DNA of 64,000 bases from Musa acuminata AAA Group (Eukaryota > Streptophyta > Magnoliopsida > Zingiberales > Musaceae), in contig NC_088338.1 in assembly GCF_036884655.1 (NCBI RefSeq), positions 3,726,001 to 3,790,000 on the forward strand. The letters are read 5' to 3'. Made by a program: the position numbers and the translations under genes. Of the stretch, positions 45,701-58,500 are shown in pieces. The notes under the pieces were generated by a model. The model saw nothing but the letters and a program-made list of their open reading frames with translations, did no database searches and was not told where the DNA came from. Position 1 is the first letter of the stretch; each line of letters begins with the position of its first letter.

Positions 45701-46541
45701 CTTAAATGGTTTTTAGTTCCTCAAACTTCGGAAGTGCTTGATGGAATATTAGCTTATTTTTCTGCCAATATAACTTCACACTATTTGATTTGACAATGAA
45801 GGTTAATTGAATAGAAAGAGCTTTTAAAATGCTGAGAAGGAATACTTGGCACCCTAAGGACATTTTGATGCATTGGAGTTCAATAACCAATGCCAGGTAA
45901 AAGGAAAGTGTAATGTTGATAAGAGGAACAATGACTTCTAGTGATGCTGTAGTATGAAGAGGGCTTTAACAGCTTCTGTTGGTTAGGACTTTATGCGCAT
46001 CCCATCTTAACTTGACCACGATGTAAATTCATGGTTGAGAGGCAAACGGTGTTTATCGACTTCTGGTTTAGGGGAGTATAAGGAAGAGAGCTAGCCTTTC
46101 GATAGTTTAATATTGTGCACTTCAATCATTCTATTCTGTGAACTGTCTATAGTACAACTTTCTCTTTTCCAGCTCTCACAGTCCTTTTATTGTCTATAGT
46201 TTGTGCTTGAACTTGTTCAAAGTTCAGTATGTTTCTTCTCTTTCCCAGGTCCTCTTTTGTAGCACCGATATTGGGCGAAAATCTTTCGTCCGACAATTGG
46301 AGGCAGATTGGCATATCGATACAAACCTGGAAATAATATCTCAGCTTTCGGTAAGCTCCTTGCTTTGGTATTCATATCCTATTCCTGAAAAGAAAATCCG
46401 GTTCCTCTTCTGCTGACATGTAGATGAACCAATTCCAAACAGCGATTCATCAGATTCCAACTTTATATTTCGGAAATCGATTCTGGGCAAATACCACGAA
46501 ATGTGAGTACATCGACAAGTTTGGAATGCTTCTTTTCATAA
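42745..46541 (+). CDS. PEX22: Peroxisome biogenesis protein 22
   Basis: Peroxisomal membrane anchor that docks the ubiquitin-conjugating enzyme PEX4, needed to recycle the import receptor PEX5. Exons: 42745-42849, 42959-43186, 43288-43335, 44181-44237, 44318-44419, 45225-45290, 46249-46350, 46443-46541; 807 nt, 268 aa. The single membrane segment is at about residues 38-58 (SLGAIAGFAIAVLFAW), followed by a basic, low-complexity linker. The conserved soluble part includes KTVKQRL, ITCQLLGVILEEKTPEELQ, TVLDDESE, ALENAGIFQNG, VLFCSTDIGRKSFVRQLE and DWHIDTN. This closely follows the plant PEX22 pattern and length (about 280 residues). All eight junctions are in phase. The last exon (33 codons) is less conserved. 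The gene is divergent from the CCCH gene. Confidence 0.94.
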
Positions 46542-47109
46542 CTTAAAACTGCAAACGGGAACTGGAATTGGCACAAGCTGTTTCTTGCTTCCGTTCTTTG
46601 CCTTTTCTTTTCCCCTAATTTTACCATAACTGATCTTTTACATCAGTGTACTATTATTGAATGATTGTAGATGTATTTTGCTCAGCACTTGTATATAATG
46701 CATTCAACTGCTGCTTGTTGAAGTCCTTATTACTGACACCATGACCTTCTTCTACATGCACAACCTGATAGAATAAGTTTCTGTTGGGTAATAATATTGA
46801 AAAAGAAATCCACTAGTTGAGATGGCATGAGGTTGTCTCTCGTTCCATTGACATACGTGAGAACTACGAAATAACTGATTTCATTCCCCATCACTCTTGT
46901 CTTATTATGTTTTCAACCTTCAGAAACATGTTTGACTTTATTCCTTACTTTGAATTGTTGTCCCTTCTGACTGTTCTACAAAACTATTTCTGTGGTATAT
47001 CCATAATTTCAACAAGCCACTCCCAAGGACTTGTCAAATCAAGAAGGTTTGCCATTTTAGTTTGACCATGCTTGCTACTGGAAGTGCAAAATGACAGAAT
47101 TTGACATGA

Positions 47110-47225
47110 TAAGATCATCTTAGTACCTTCAAAATATATAATAAGATGAAATTTTGAACTATCAAAAGTGAAAATCATCTTGGTTATTACCTTCAAAATA
47201 TATAAGTTGAAAATTGAACTCTCAA
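47110..47225. repeat. Diverged direct repeat, period about 75 bp
   Basis: Two units share ATCATCTTrGT, TACCTTCAAAATATATAA, then GAACT and TCAAAA. They lie just upstream of the large inverted-end element. Confidence 0.65.
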
Positions 47226-47619
47226 AAATGAGTTTGAAATATTATCACCAATCAAATCCTCAACCTTTGACAAGTAAATTTAATATATCATCATAAAACT
47301 AATATTTTATGTAAAATATATGAAATAAGATTTTAAACTCTTGACCTTTGATAGATGAGGTAAGTGAGCTTGATACACTAATTATCTTTAGTACATAGAT
47401 TTGGTACACCAATTATCAGATCAATATTCTAGATATGAGAATCATTTTTCGTCTCACAAAATCCCCACACCTCTACTCCAATTATTTTCAGCACAAAAAT
47501 AATATTTTTTATCCTAACAAAGGAAGGCACTCGAGAATGCATAGTCCACTAAAATGATAAGCTCATGAGACACTTAAAAGGTTCAGAAACTTTGCATCTC
47601 AATTCTTAGACTTAAAAAT

Positions 47620-48660
47620 TTTATATTAAAATCCCTATAGTTATAAAAATAAAACATCTAGTTTTATTTATTATAACATCATCGATTTTACCGATGAAAA
47701 TATGAAAATAAAAAATAAAAAAGATAATTTTAATATTTTAATTGGTGGAGACGAACGACGATATTGCTAAAAGCCACGAGTGACTGTTGTGGATGAGGAA
47801 GGAGAGCGACAACGAGAGGTGAGAGTCATTTTGCATATGCGTCGATACTAACGCAGTTGCCTAGCAATGTATCGGCGTAATTGTTGAGCGACAAAGGACT
47901 ACTAGACATCTGCATCGACATCAACACTGATGCAATTATCAAGCGGTGTATTGACACATTTGCCAAGCGACGAATAGGCCACTTGACATCTACATTTGCA
48001 TTAGTGTCGACGGAATTGCCGAGCAGCAAAAGAGCCGCTCGACATCTACTTTGACGTCGACACAAATGCAGAGCGATAAAAGGATTGCTCAGCAATTGCA
48101 TCAACATCGACATAGTTGCCTTTGCATCTGCGTCGATGTCAGCACAGTTATTGAATGACCCTTTTGTCACTATACATCTGCGTTGGCATCGACGTAGTTG
48201 TCGAGTAGCAAAAGGGTCACTCAATATTTACTTCGACGCCGACACAGAATGACGAAAAGATCGCTTGACAACTACATCCACATCAACGCAAATGTAAATG
48301 ATGAGCGACCCTTTCGTCACTCGACAACTATGTCGTCATATCGCTTGACAACTACATTGACACAAACACAAATGCAAAGCGACGAAAGAGCTGCTCGACA
48401 ATTGTATCGACGTCGACATAAATACAAAGTAACCTTCACCTCTCACCATCGCTCTTCCTCCTCATCCACAACAATAACCCACGACCTTCAATGACGTTAT
48501 GATCCACCACCATCAATTAGAACGTTAAAATTATATTTTTACCTATTGTTTTCATACTTTCGTCAGTAAAACCGACGATGTTATGGTAAATGAAATTAGA
48601 TGCTACACCTTCGTAACTATAGGGATTCCAATGCAAATTTTTTAAGTCTAAGGACAAAGA
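47620..48660. mobile_element. Inverted-end element with a degenerate GC-rich tandem core (copy 1)
   Basis: The left end (about 47608-47835) and right end (about 48428-48660) are reverse complements over some 200 bases. Landmarks are CTTAGACTTAAAAA, AATCCCTATAGTTA, ATCATCGATTTTACCGATGA and GTTGTGGATGAGGA. The core (about 47836-48430) is built of degenerate units of about 50 bases around CGACAAyTrCGTCGAC, GCAAATG and GTCGCT. The units are minus-oriented in the left half and plus-oriented in the right half. There is no transposase. Long inverted ends suggest a non-autonomous Mutator-like or foldback element. No target duplication was recognised. Confidence 0.7.
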
Positions 48661-51600
48661 TACTAAAGAGATTTAACTAGAGGAGTAATCTATAATAAAC
48701 CCTCATAAATTGAACTCTTGCTCACTAAAGCAGGTTTATCAAAAGAACAAGATGATAGATGAATCCACTTCTCACAATCATTAATACAAAACATAAACAC
48801 TAAATAAGACCATGAATCCATTTCATGCTATAACTTTGAACACCCATTAAGAGCAATACAATAAGGGTCCCGATACTGGCAGACCCAAGAAGTTGGTTGA
48901 TTGTCACAGCCATTACATTTGTTCTGCAGAAAGAATCGTGATGATGCGTCACAAATTATCGTAAGGCAAACATATAAGCTGTTGTGAGGTAAATGACCAA
49001 AAAACGAAAAAGAAAACAGCATTCTACTGATCCTCGATTATTTGGATGTTATTTCCCATGTAATAAACTATCGGCAATGTTGAGAATATACTCAAAATCA
49101 GTCATCAAGAATGCTGTCAAGACATAATAATGTTGGACAAGAACCATAAAAGATTTTAATCCAAACAATTTCCTCACATAAGTAAAAACCATCAAGAATT
49201 TAAAATTTCCCACAAAATAACTTCATCATTTTGTTTAAAGATAAATAGTAAAAGCACGATTTAATCCCGAGACCTTAAGATGATCTATCAAAATAGCTAA
49301 ACTAACTAACATCTCCAGAAAATAGAAGATTTTGAACCTCAACTTCCATCAGAACTTCATAACCACTAATATGAAAAAAAGAAAAATTGCGCCGTGCATA
49401 CATCACAAAGTCATCAACCTTCTGTGTATCCTTTGCCAAACCTCTAGATTTTAGTGCAACTATCTTACATAAATACCAATATACACTAATTCTAAAATTG
49501 CATCGAAGTTATACAAAATAATGATGTTGTTCTTGCAAAGAAACAATAATGATATAGAATACCTTTCAGTCAGTCTGAGAGCAACTTCTTTGCTGGTTTT
49601 TATGTGCTGCACACATTTCCTTGAAGTTGTTATTAGTATCAGAAATGTGTTCACTTGGCCAAATGTATTCGACCCATTATTTAAGGAAAATAGGACCAAA
49701 TCTATTTAAGATCAATCCTAGTACAAACTTAAACTGCTAAAAATAATTTCAAATTTGTCTCATAATGTAAAGCAGAAATTTTACCAAAAGAAAAGAGTTC
49801 TATAGTGTTCCTCTGGCAGTTCATACTATTCAGCCATTCTAAATATTGTCAAAGAAAAAAAAGTTACTCAAACCGTCAATCATAAAAAAAAAGGTTATTA
49901 GATAACAGATCATGCCACCCTCAAGATTTCCTGCAATGTCTTTCAGACATCTGTCATTTTCATCCAAAATAAGCTTCATTTCTGAACACAAGAGTGGGAA
50001 CTATAACTCAAACAATTGATAAACCATAATAACAACATCAAATGAACCAAAACAGAAAGAAACAGCATGATACTATTAACCATATACATACGATAACAAG
50101 CAGGAAAGGTTAATGAAAAAAAAAAAACTCATCAGTGGAATAAAGACAATAGTTTTGCAAATAGAAAAGATAACAGTTGAAGGTAACATAGTAAAATCAT
50201 TAAATCCAAAATGTAATGGCATACTTTCTCATGCAATAAATTATGAGAATCCATAGCCCATGAAGCACACTAGAAGATTCCATAGCCCAAGGAACCACAA
50301 TATACTATTAATAGCAACAAATTTAAAGAGAAAAGATTTGAAAAAACAAAAAAGTAACCGAAAAAGTTCCAGATGATGACATCAATAACAAAATGGTATA
50401 GGCCAAAATAACCCATATGGATGGACCTGGAGATTACCCCAGTCTGTATCATCTTAGGACTAAACAGGTCATATAATGCCCAAGTTTCATATAATGTGAA
50501 GATCAAAACTTCTGATATGCACATAAAGTGATCATAAACAACCCTCTTAGTGTAGAGGTTACAGACATAAGTTGACCTAATATATTGCTACTTCAAAGAA
50601 AGGAACATAATCATAAACCACAGATGCTAATGATATCTGGATAATGAAACAGCTCCAACTAGTTGCTTTAGTCTCATTTCAAGTAGTTCTGATGTACAAA
50701 ACAACCAAATCGTCAAGCAATGGTAACAAAACTGTGGCCTTACTTTCAGTATCTTAAATTGCCACTGGAACTATAAACTTTAAAGCCAACATAACTAACA
50801 TAATATGGTTATCTTTTCCATTCAGAGAAAAAGAAGCTAACATAACTATGAGAAAGAAAAAATAACAAAAATCATCCACATGTATACTACATTACTACGT
50901 ATGAAAAATATATACAACATGAAGTAAGAATACAACAGTCTATTTACCCCTATCAGGGTATTCTCTTTTAGCCTGAATTTCATATATGTTCTTCAGTCAC
51001 CTTAGTCCTTGTCTTGTCTGCTTGGATATCAACGATAAAGACCAATGAATTATTTTCTGAGTTATTTTGGATTTCTTTCTTTCTTTTTTTGACGTCTTTG
51101 GGTGATGAAAGGTTACACAAGTATGGATCTTCTTGGCCTTTTTTTTTAGATTAAAGTCGTCGACTTCATTATGAGGCATTGATACTACAAAAAATTCATA
51201 AATTTGTAGTCCTGACCTTAATCTTCAAATATTTTCCTTGAAGACAATGTTTTGAATCCAACTTGTGTTCTTTGGACTTCTGCTTCTCATTTCTTCTATT
51301 AAAGAATTATTTGAAAGACTTGATGTCCTTTTGTCACAACTTGTAAGCATTGGATGGTAGTGGACATATAAATAAATGGTCATTTCTGTATGTGCAGATT
51401 TAACTATTTTGGCATTATAGTGACAGTCTATTGCATATTTATATGCATAGATATGAGAACACTATTTTAAATAATCACAATTTTTTACAGAATTTGACAA
51501 CACATTCATAAGAATGATCAAATGATAACCTTATTGTAAATTTTTTGATGCAAAAAAATTGCGTTTATAAAATATGCCAAATATTCTTTAATGTATTTAA

Positions 51601-52624
51601 TCAACATTTCTTCTTTACCCACTCAATGAGAAAATAACAAAAATAACATCAATGTTAACAAAGTTCTAATTTATGCAGACGCCAGCCATCAACCAAATTG
51701 TAGCAGACATTCACATATGTGAGAACTATGAAATAATTGATGAGGGGATAACGAAATGATATATTTAGGTGGTCATATAATTCAGATGCATACTGCAAAA
51801 CCAAATGCATGCATTTGGATCATATGCAGGCTGCACGCCACCAACACAACCTTATAAAAGCAGCTACTTAGTGAACTGAAGCAGGTGTAACAGCACAGTA
51901 TGTATTTTCTAATATACTGTGAATTTTGTCATGCTATCTACAGAGAGAAGTTTGACTTGTTTAATGCTAAACCAACACCAGAAACATATTTGATTGGAAC
52001 TTAGCTAGACTTCACCGAGTTAGTCAAAAGCTAACAGTCTACACCATTTGGTCCCTCCCTAAAGCAAGCCCTTGGATTGCATTTCAATAACATGGGCTCT
52101 GGAAGCCTGGCTATCTAAACATGTATGATAAGAAGGTAGATTCACAAACACAACTTTCTGGATTAAGCAAATAACGAAGGCTTAACTACAAATACTTCAT
52201 CAGTTCGCCAACATTGCATAAGGCACATATTTATTCACCTTGAATAAAATTCAGAGACATGTTACCAAGATTAAACAAACAATATAGATAAGTAGATCCT
52301 GAAAAGTGGTAAGTTAATGTTAACAGATCAAAAGTACAACAAAGATCAAGTATTACCTTTATTTCAAAAATGAAGCCCATTAAGTAAACAACATCACTGC
52401 CACCAAATCACAAAAGATGCAACCCAAACAGCCTTAAAAGAGTAGCATGGGAAAGACACGAAAAGGAAGCTTCATACCTCATCAGAGAATAGAAGTATAA
52501 AACACAGTTAGAGCACTATCCAGCCACTTTATGACAAACTAAAGGACCAACATCTGTGTTCTCAATTGTGATCGTCAAAATCCACCATAAGATTTGCTAA
52601 ATGGAAAAAAAATAATCCTCAATT

Positions 52625-53764
52625 TTAAGCAGTCATCGTGTTATCAGATCCCTCTTCATCAGCACTCAAACCAACCACCTTCTCCAACTTTTTCCACTCC
52701 CCCACGAAGTCTTCCGGGAACTTCTTCTTCAATCCACCAACTACCCTCTTTGCATCCCTTAGCTTAGAAGCTTTCACCAACCCCTCTACCAGCAGCTTCA
52801 CGGAACCTAAATCAGGCAACTTGCCATGCTTCATGCTATCCATGAACACATCCAGGCCTCCACCGAAATCCCCTTTTTTGCACAAAGCCAACACCAAACT
52901 TTTACAAGTCGAGGAATTCGGCACACACCCCTTCTCCTCCAATTCCCTGTAGACCTTCTTTGCATCCTCAAATCTACCATGACTGCAGTAACAGGCCATC
53001 AAATAGTTGTAAGTTATGATATCTGGCTTCAACCCCGCGGACTTTATCTCACCGATCAGTTCAAGGACCTCTTTTGGCTTCCCATGGGAAGCTCGATACA
53101 TAACCCGAACATTATAAGCAGGGAGATCGGGCTGGATCCCTTTGGTATTCATTTCCTTCCAAAGCCTCTCGGCCTCTTGAGGTTTGCCTTCTTTGTATAG
53201 CGAATCGAGGATGGTGGTGTAGATCACCGCAGTAACCTCGATCTTCTTCTCCTCCATCTCCTTGATGATCGGGACGGCTTTCTTAGCCTCGCCAGCGAGG
53301 CAGTGGTTCTTGGCGAGGATGCCGTAGGAGACCGCGTCAGGGGCGATGGAGAGCTTGCGTCGGAGGTCGGCGAACAGCTCGGGGACGAGACGGCGGCGGC
53401 CGAAGCGGCGGGGTGAATGGTTGAGGGCGGAGAGGAGGGCGTTGAGGGAGATGGCGGTGCGGGGGGAGCCGAGGCGGGGGATCTCGTCCAGGGTGCGGAG
53501 GGCCTGGTCGAGCATCCCGGCGGAGGCGTAGGAGGCGACGACGGAGGCGAGGAAGGGCTCCGAGGAGGCGTTCTCGCGGTCCTTCTTGAGGGGCTCGAGG
53601 AGCGACTCGATGTCGGAGAAGCGGCGAAGGCGGGCGAGGCGGCGGATCTCGGGATCGAAGGGAGGCCGGGGAGCGGCGGCGGCGGAGGAGGAGGAGGAGG
53701 AGAAGCGGCAGTAGTGGAGAAGAAAGGAGGAGATTTGGCGGCGAGAGGAGGCTCGAAGCGCCAT
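52625..53764 (-). CDS. P-class pentatricopeptide repeat protein, probably mitochondrial
   Basis: RNA-binding helical-repeat protein. Intronless, 380 codons, 379 aa. The first 30 residues are Arg/Ser/Ala-rich without acids (MALRASSRRQISSFLLHYCR), a typical mitochondrial targeting sequence. At least six 35-residue PPR units start near residues 143, 178, 213, 248, 283 and 318 (for example DIITYNYLMACYCSHGRFED). A weaker unit lies near 68-100. No E or DYW domain follows, so it is P-class. Length and targeting resemble the short mitochondrial group typified by At4g36680 and At2g18520, some of which are mitoribosomal PPRs; this comparison is from memory. The start at 53764 was preferred over the in-frame upstream ATG at 53875 because it begins the targeting peptide. 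The 5' half is extremely GC-rich, which creates long spurious antisense frames. Confidence 0.92.
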   Translation of the reverse strand: MALRASSRRQISSFLLHYCRFSSSSSSAAAAPRPPFDPEIRRLARLRRFSDIESLLEPLKKDRENASSEPFLASVVASYASAGMLDQALRTLDEIPRLGSPRTAISLNALLSALNHSPRRFGRRRLVPELFADLRRKLSIAPDAVSYGILAKNHCLAGEAKKAVPIIKEMEEKKIEVTAVIYTTILDSLYKEGKPQEAERLWKEMNTKGIQPDLPAYNVRVMYRASHGKPKEVLELIGEIKSAGLKPDIITYNYLMACYCSHGRFEDAKKVYRELEEKGCVPNSSTCKSLVLALCKKGDFGGGLDVFMDSMKHGKLPDLGSVKLLVEGLVKASKLRDAKRVVGGLKKKFPEDFVGEWKKLEKVVGLSADEEGSDNTMTA

Positions 53765-55581
53765 GTTTGCCGTGCACCGTCTGCTGCGAAGGCGAAAGCG
53801 TAGGGTTTTTTGAACCCGGCGAATTTTAATTGGGTCCGGTTTGGTTCGAACGGATTTGGAGTCCAACGTGACCAAATCGACTCAAATTTCAATTCAATTG
53901 ATGCGAATTAATCGCAAATGCAATATTTTAGATATATGATATGCTAATTATCTCCATTCCATCAACATTGGACACGTGGAATTCAGGATTTATAATTGTT
54001 GTTGTCTACTTTCTCCCTTTTCTCTCTCATTTATTTCATCCCCAATAAGATTTCTTGTGGTATATGACAGAATGAACAATATCATCGAGATTTATATGAC
54101 ATCTTATCGTTGGAGATTACTGTGACTTACAAAATATGACAGCACTATAAGAAAAGATAATTAATAAGGATAAACATAATAATAATTATGAATACATATT
54201 AGCCCTTTAGTTAGATCTATTTAATATTCATATTCATATAATTAAAAAATTTATATTAAAATCTCTATAGTTATAAAAGTTAAACATTTAATCTTATTTA
54301 TATTAATATTATTGATTTTATGAACGGAAGATATAACGCATGATAATATATGTATGAATGGTATGGAAACGATGATCAAAAATATAATTTCAACGATGAT
54401 GATGGATAATGGTACCATGGGTAACTATTGTGGTAGTGGTCGACGAGAATGACACGATGATCGATCTTGCCAATGTTAATCCAAACATGATGAGAAGAAA
54501 GAGAGGCAGAGCGATGAGATATTTACGTTGACGTTGGAAGAGGAAGAAGAGGCAAGTGAAGCATTTACATTGGCATTGCATCGCTTTACCTCCTCTTCCT
54601 TCTTCGATGTTACTATGCATCTCCGTCGATATTGGAGGACGAAGAGAAGAGATGTGAGTGCCCCATCATTTTGCCTCATCTTCCTTCTATGGCACTATCT
54701 ACGTCGACAACAAAGGAGGAAGAGGAGGGAGGTGTGATATCTATGTCAATGTTGGAAGAGGAAGATGAGGCAAGTGAGGAGGCATGCAAGGTAGAGTGGT
54801 ATGATGCTGGAGAAGGAAGAGGAGGCAGAGCGGTGCTACATCGACATAGATGCCACACTTTCATCCTCTTCTTTCTTTGGTGTTGCACTGTTCTATCCAC
54901 CTACCTTATATGTATCTTCTTCCTTATTTAGTACTAATGTAGATGCACAATGCACAATAAAAAGAGAAAGTAGAGTGGTGTGACGTCGATACATATACCT
55001 TACCTCTTCCTCCTTTGATGTCGTCTCGGATGGAGCCAAAGGAGAAAGAGAAAATAGAATAGTGCGATGCTCACCTCCATCCTTTTCCTCTTCTTGTACT
55101 GACACAAATGTAAAGTGACACAAAATAAGAAAAATGAGGCAAAGTAGTGCCGTGGTCGTTGTCTCACTTGTCTCATCTTCCTCCGTCGTGGATGTTATAT
55201 TTTTATATTTCGTTTTCACTTGTCATCTTCCTCCGTCGATATCAACAAGGTTGTTCATCAAATTATTTTTTTATATTTCGTTTTTATATTTGTCACGTAT
55301 TATATTTTTCGTCAGTAAAATCGATGATATTAAAATAAATGAGATTCGTCCGTACCTTCGAGGATCAAGGAAGTGAAAGTGCATAAGATTCGCATGCCGT
55401 GGGTTCCACCGAGTTTAGTTGCAGCAGAACCCTGAATCTTGCTTTGGGCTCCAACAGGTGATCTCGTCTCTTGCGGCACTAGCGATCGGGTCTTAAGTAG
55501 CTCTAATTTTGGATCCGGCCCATTTCCATCTTTGGCCCGCCTTAATTTGGTCAGCGCCGGGGCGTCGACGACTAGAGGGGC
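53765..55581. other. Divergent promoter region between the PPR and PPT1 genes
   Basis: The two genes start back to back 1.8 kb apart. Most of the space is taken by the inverted-end element 54240-55360. The remaining unique DNA is about 475 bases beside the PPR start and about 220 bases beside the PPT1 start. No TATA box could be fixed. Confidence 0.7.
54240..55360. mobile_element. Inverted-end element with a degenerate GC-rich core (copy 2)
   Basis: The left end (54240-54335: AAATCTCTATAGTTATAAAA, ATTATTGATTTTATGAACGG) and right end (about 55290-55360: GTCAGTAAAATCGATGATAT, AAAATAAATGAGATTCG) are reverse complements over about 70 bases. Both match the ends of the element at 47620-48660. The core is made of degenerate blocks containing GAAGAGGAAGA and CGTCGAC-like motifs, with short open frames on both strands. 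No transposase is present. It is the same family as copy 1 but more diverged. Confidence 0.65.
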
Positions 55582-58500
55582 ATGGCGCTGTGGCTCTTGC
55601 GCGCCGCTCGGAAGCGCCACCGGTGGCCACCGCCCGCCGACCTCTCCTCCCTCTTCCCCTTCTCCTCTCCGCGTCAGAACCCCAACAAGCCCTTCACCGG
55701 CCCCCGTGAGCTCGGAGCTCCGATCCCGCCGCGTAGGCACCCCCGCTCGTGGCCGCCGCGGCCGCCGACGCTCCTCGATGGACTCCCCCGTTCTCTGTCA
55801 CTCGCTTCGATATACGGAGCCTCCGGGAGCACCCCGGAGAATGGTGGGCCCCGGTCGCCTGACGGGGAAGCCGGAACGGCGGCCTCGCCGTCGTGGGTCG
55901 ATGCGTACTTGCCGGTGTCGGTGCGTCCGTATGCTCTCCTCGCGCGGCTAGATAAGCCTATCGGGACTTGGCTGCTGGCCTGGCCCTGCGGATGGTATTG
56001 TTTGTTTCTTCCCCCTTCTTTATACAATTCCAGTCACAAATTTTCGTGATTGATCCGTTGATATTTATGTGAATATGTTCTTGCACAATGTTTCCCTTCG
56101 TTGAGGGCTTTGTGAATTAGCTGCTGTCGGTTTTGTTGAAGCCATTGATCTTTTAATTAGGTTACTTTACAGTGTGATTGACGACGTTAAGTTCATATTC
56201 GCATTAAGGGGAATACGTTGATCGTCCTACTAGTCATAGTCGTAGTAGAGCATTGTCTTCTTTGTTACAGTCGTAATCGTACTGCCTTAGGCTTCACCTT
56301 TCTTTTTTTTTTGTCTTCTTTCTTTCCTTCTACTCCTCTCCTCCGCCCTTTTTTCTTTTCTTGTTTTGAAACAGTGGAATCACCTAGAATTGACCAAAAC
56401 CCGTGATTTCACTTTGCTCCGGAGCCAATTCCAACCAATTCTATGGCCATGTAGCCTGAAATTGACTAAATTTGGATCATTTTTTAATGATGCAGATGTC
56501 AAACAGACATATATACCTTAAACTGTGGTATCAAGAGTAGAAAGAGTCTTGTTAAGTGAAGCTTCTTTTCTTATGTCTCATTATACTTTTTTCTTCATAT
56601 AATTTTGAGAACTTATGCAAAAACTTCCATTGTTTAGTTAAAATCTTTATATCATATACATGTATTATTTATATATATGTGTGTATAAATGAATATTCAG
56701 AATCTAGAATCTGGTTAAGTTAGCCCTAAAAGGCTTTTAACTGCAACTACATCTAGGTCAATTACTCTGGCAGCAACCCCTGGAAACCTCCCTGACATTA
56801 AGATGCTGGCTTTGTTCGGTTGTGGAGCTGTGCTTCTAAGAGGTGCTGGTTGCACTGTGAATGACCTCCTTGACCGTGACATTGATATTAAGGTAAATTC
56901 TTCTATTGTTTTTCTCCATAAATTTTCATGTTGAAAAAATATAAAAAAAACGATAAATGAAACTAAGAGAAAGGGAAGATTTGTTCTCTTATCTACTTAA
57001 GGTTACTGAACTTTCATAAGCTCTTCCTGTAGCAGGTACAGGTACCTCAACATATAGATCATCAGCTTGGTAGAATTTTTTGATTAGTGCAATATATTTG
57101 CTTATAAATATAGCACTTTTCTTATATTATTTCTTTTGATTTTAACTTATATGGTTAATGACACTAAGTTATGCATTAGTTGCCATATAACCATGGCTAG
57201 TGACCACACTATAATTTTAAGTAAACGACCGTGTTTCTTAACTTTATATATGCTTGCTCACAATTCTATGCTAAAACTTATACGAGTTTTCCTTCATGCT
57301 GCAGGTTGAAAGAACAAAATATAGGCCAATTGCATGTGGTGTTTTGACACCATTTCGAGGTCTTTGCTTTCTTGGTTTTCAACTTCTATTGGGTTTAGGA
57401 ATTTTGCTACAACTCAATAATTACAGGTAACTTAGATCTTCGATTTCCCTGTAAGTTAACTGCCAGTCGAGTTATTTTTTTCAGATAACAATAAACCTTG
57501 ACAGGGACTTGGAGGTTTCTTTTTTACTTCTGCAATCTATCTTTTATCTTTACAAGAAATCCAATTTTCTTTTGTGTCTGTTCATACCAAACCTTCCCTT
57601 TCCAAAAACAGTTAGATGTTGTTGCTTCTGAGTTTTATCATGGTTAAGTTTTTTTCTTATTTAGTTTCAATGTATTTATCAGCTGTTTAGTGAGATCCAG
57701 ATGATTAAATTTGAAATAGTTAGATATTCCTATCTAATAGTTAAAAAAACCAGGTCTTGTACTCCATGGAAGATCTTGTCAATATAACTTTTATGTCAGC
57801 TTTGACCATGTTTTTTGTTTGTCTTAACTCAAATCTGCCTCATAGTACAAATTTGATTTGAGGGTGGCTAATTCAAGAGAACAAAATGATTGATTTAGCC
57901 AATTGGAAAAAAAAGAAAATAAAATTGTTTTGTAGATTTTCATTTATATTGCTTTGTAGATTCTGAAAGATTAAAACTAAATCCGGTTTCACTGAAATGG
58001 TCAAATTTTAATTATAAATTGCATAAAACATTTAAAAATGAAACCCTTTCAAGGGTGTCATAACTTAAACTTTTTTTTTTGCAACTAGATATTTTACATG
58101 AATGATAATGAGATCTGTGGTATGAGGGAAGGCAGAGGGAGATCAAATTTAATAAAAATTATAAATAAAGATTCAAACACTCTTAAACTTAACTAAATAT
58201 ATGATTAATCTTAATGATGGCAAAAGATTTATGTAGCCAGCCCCAAATAGTTGAGACTTTGTTGTTATTGTTATTGTTGTATAATGAGATTAGTGTCAGA
58301 CTTATCCCAACATTCAAATTAAGACTAGCAAGTAAAATGTCAAAGAACAGTTAACAAGTAGAAAACTTTACAACATATCAATTGGCCAAAGAACCATTTG
58401 CAAGGGGAGGATATGGTTGGTTTTTGATTCAGGTTTAGTGTTGTGGATAAAGACAAGGAGAAAGGAAAGTTTATCATTTTCATTCTCTTTGGTTTTGATG

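Larger units (their letters stand above)
46542..52624. other. Six-kilobase gene-poor spacer, PEX22 to PPR
   Basis: The first part is PEX22 3' UTR. A duplicated block with a period of about 75 lies near 47110-47225 (TACCTTCAAAATATATAA twice). The inverted-end element at 47620-48660 is the only large structure. From 48700 to 52600 the sequence is uniformly AT-rich with only short random open frames. I see no exon, RNA gene or transposon there; the end nearest 52625 is PPR 3' UTR. Confidence 0.6.

Noticed and set aside
45420..46150. Possible transposon body in PEX22 intron 6
   Set aside because: The sequence is less AT-rich than other introns, but no coding motif, terminal repeat or target duplication was recognised.
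47826..48494. Open frames of 132 (-) and 98 (+) codons that look like repetitive proteins
   Set aside because: They are produced by the degenerate tandem units of the inverted-end element and have no start context, splice sites or family motif.
53224..53892. Three long frames overlapping the PPR gene (222, 146 and 128 codons)
   Set aside because: They are Pro/Ser/Arg- or Gly/Glu-rich shadow frames of the GC-rich 5' half of the PPR coding sequence.
55439..56027. Alternative and antisense frames over PPT1 exon 1
   Set aside because: Only the frame from 55582 splices in phase into the UbiA-motif exons.
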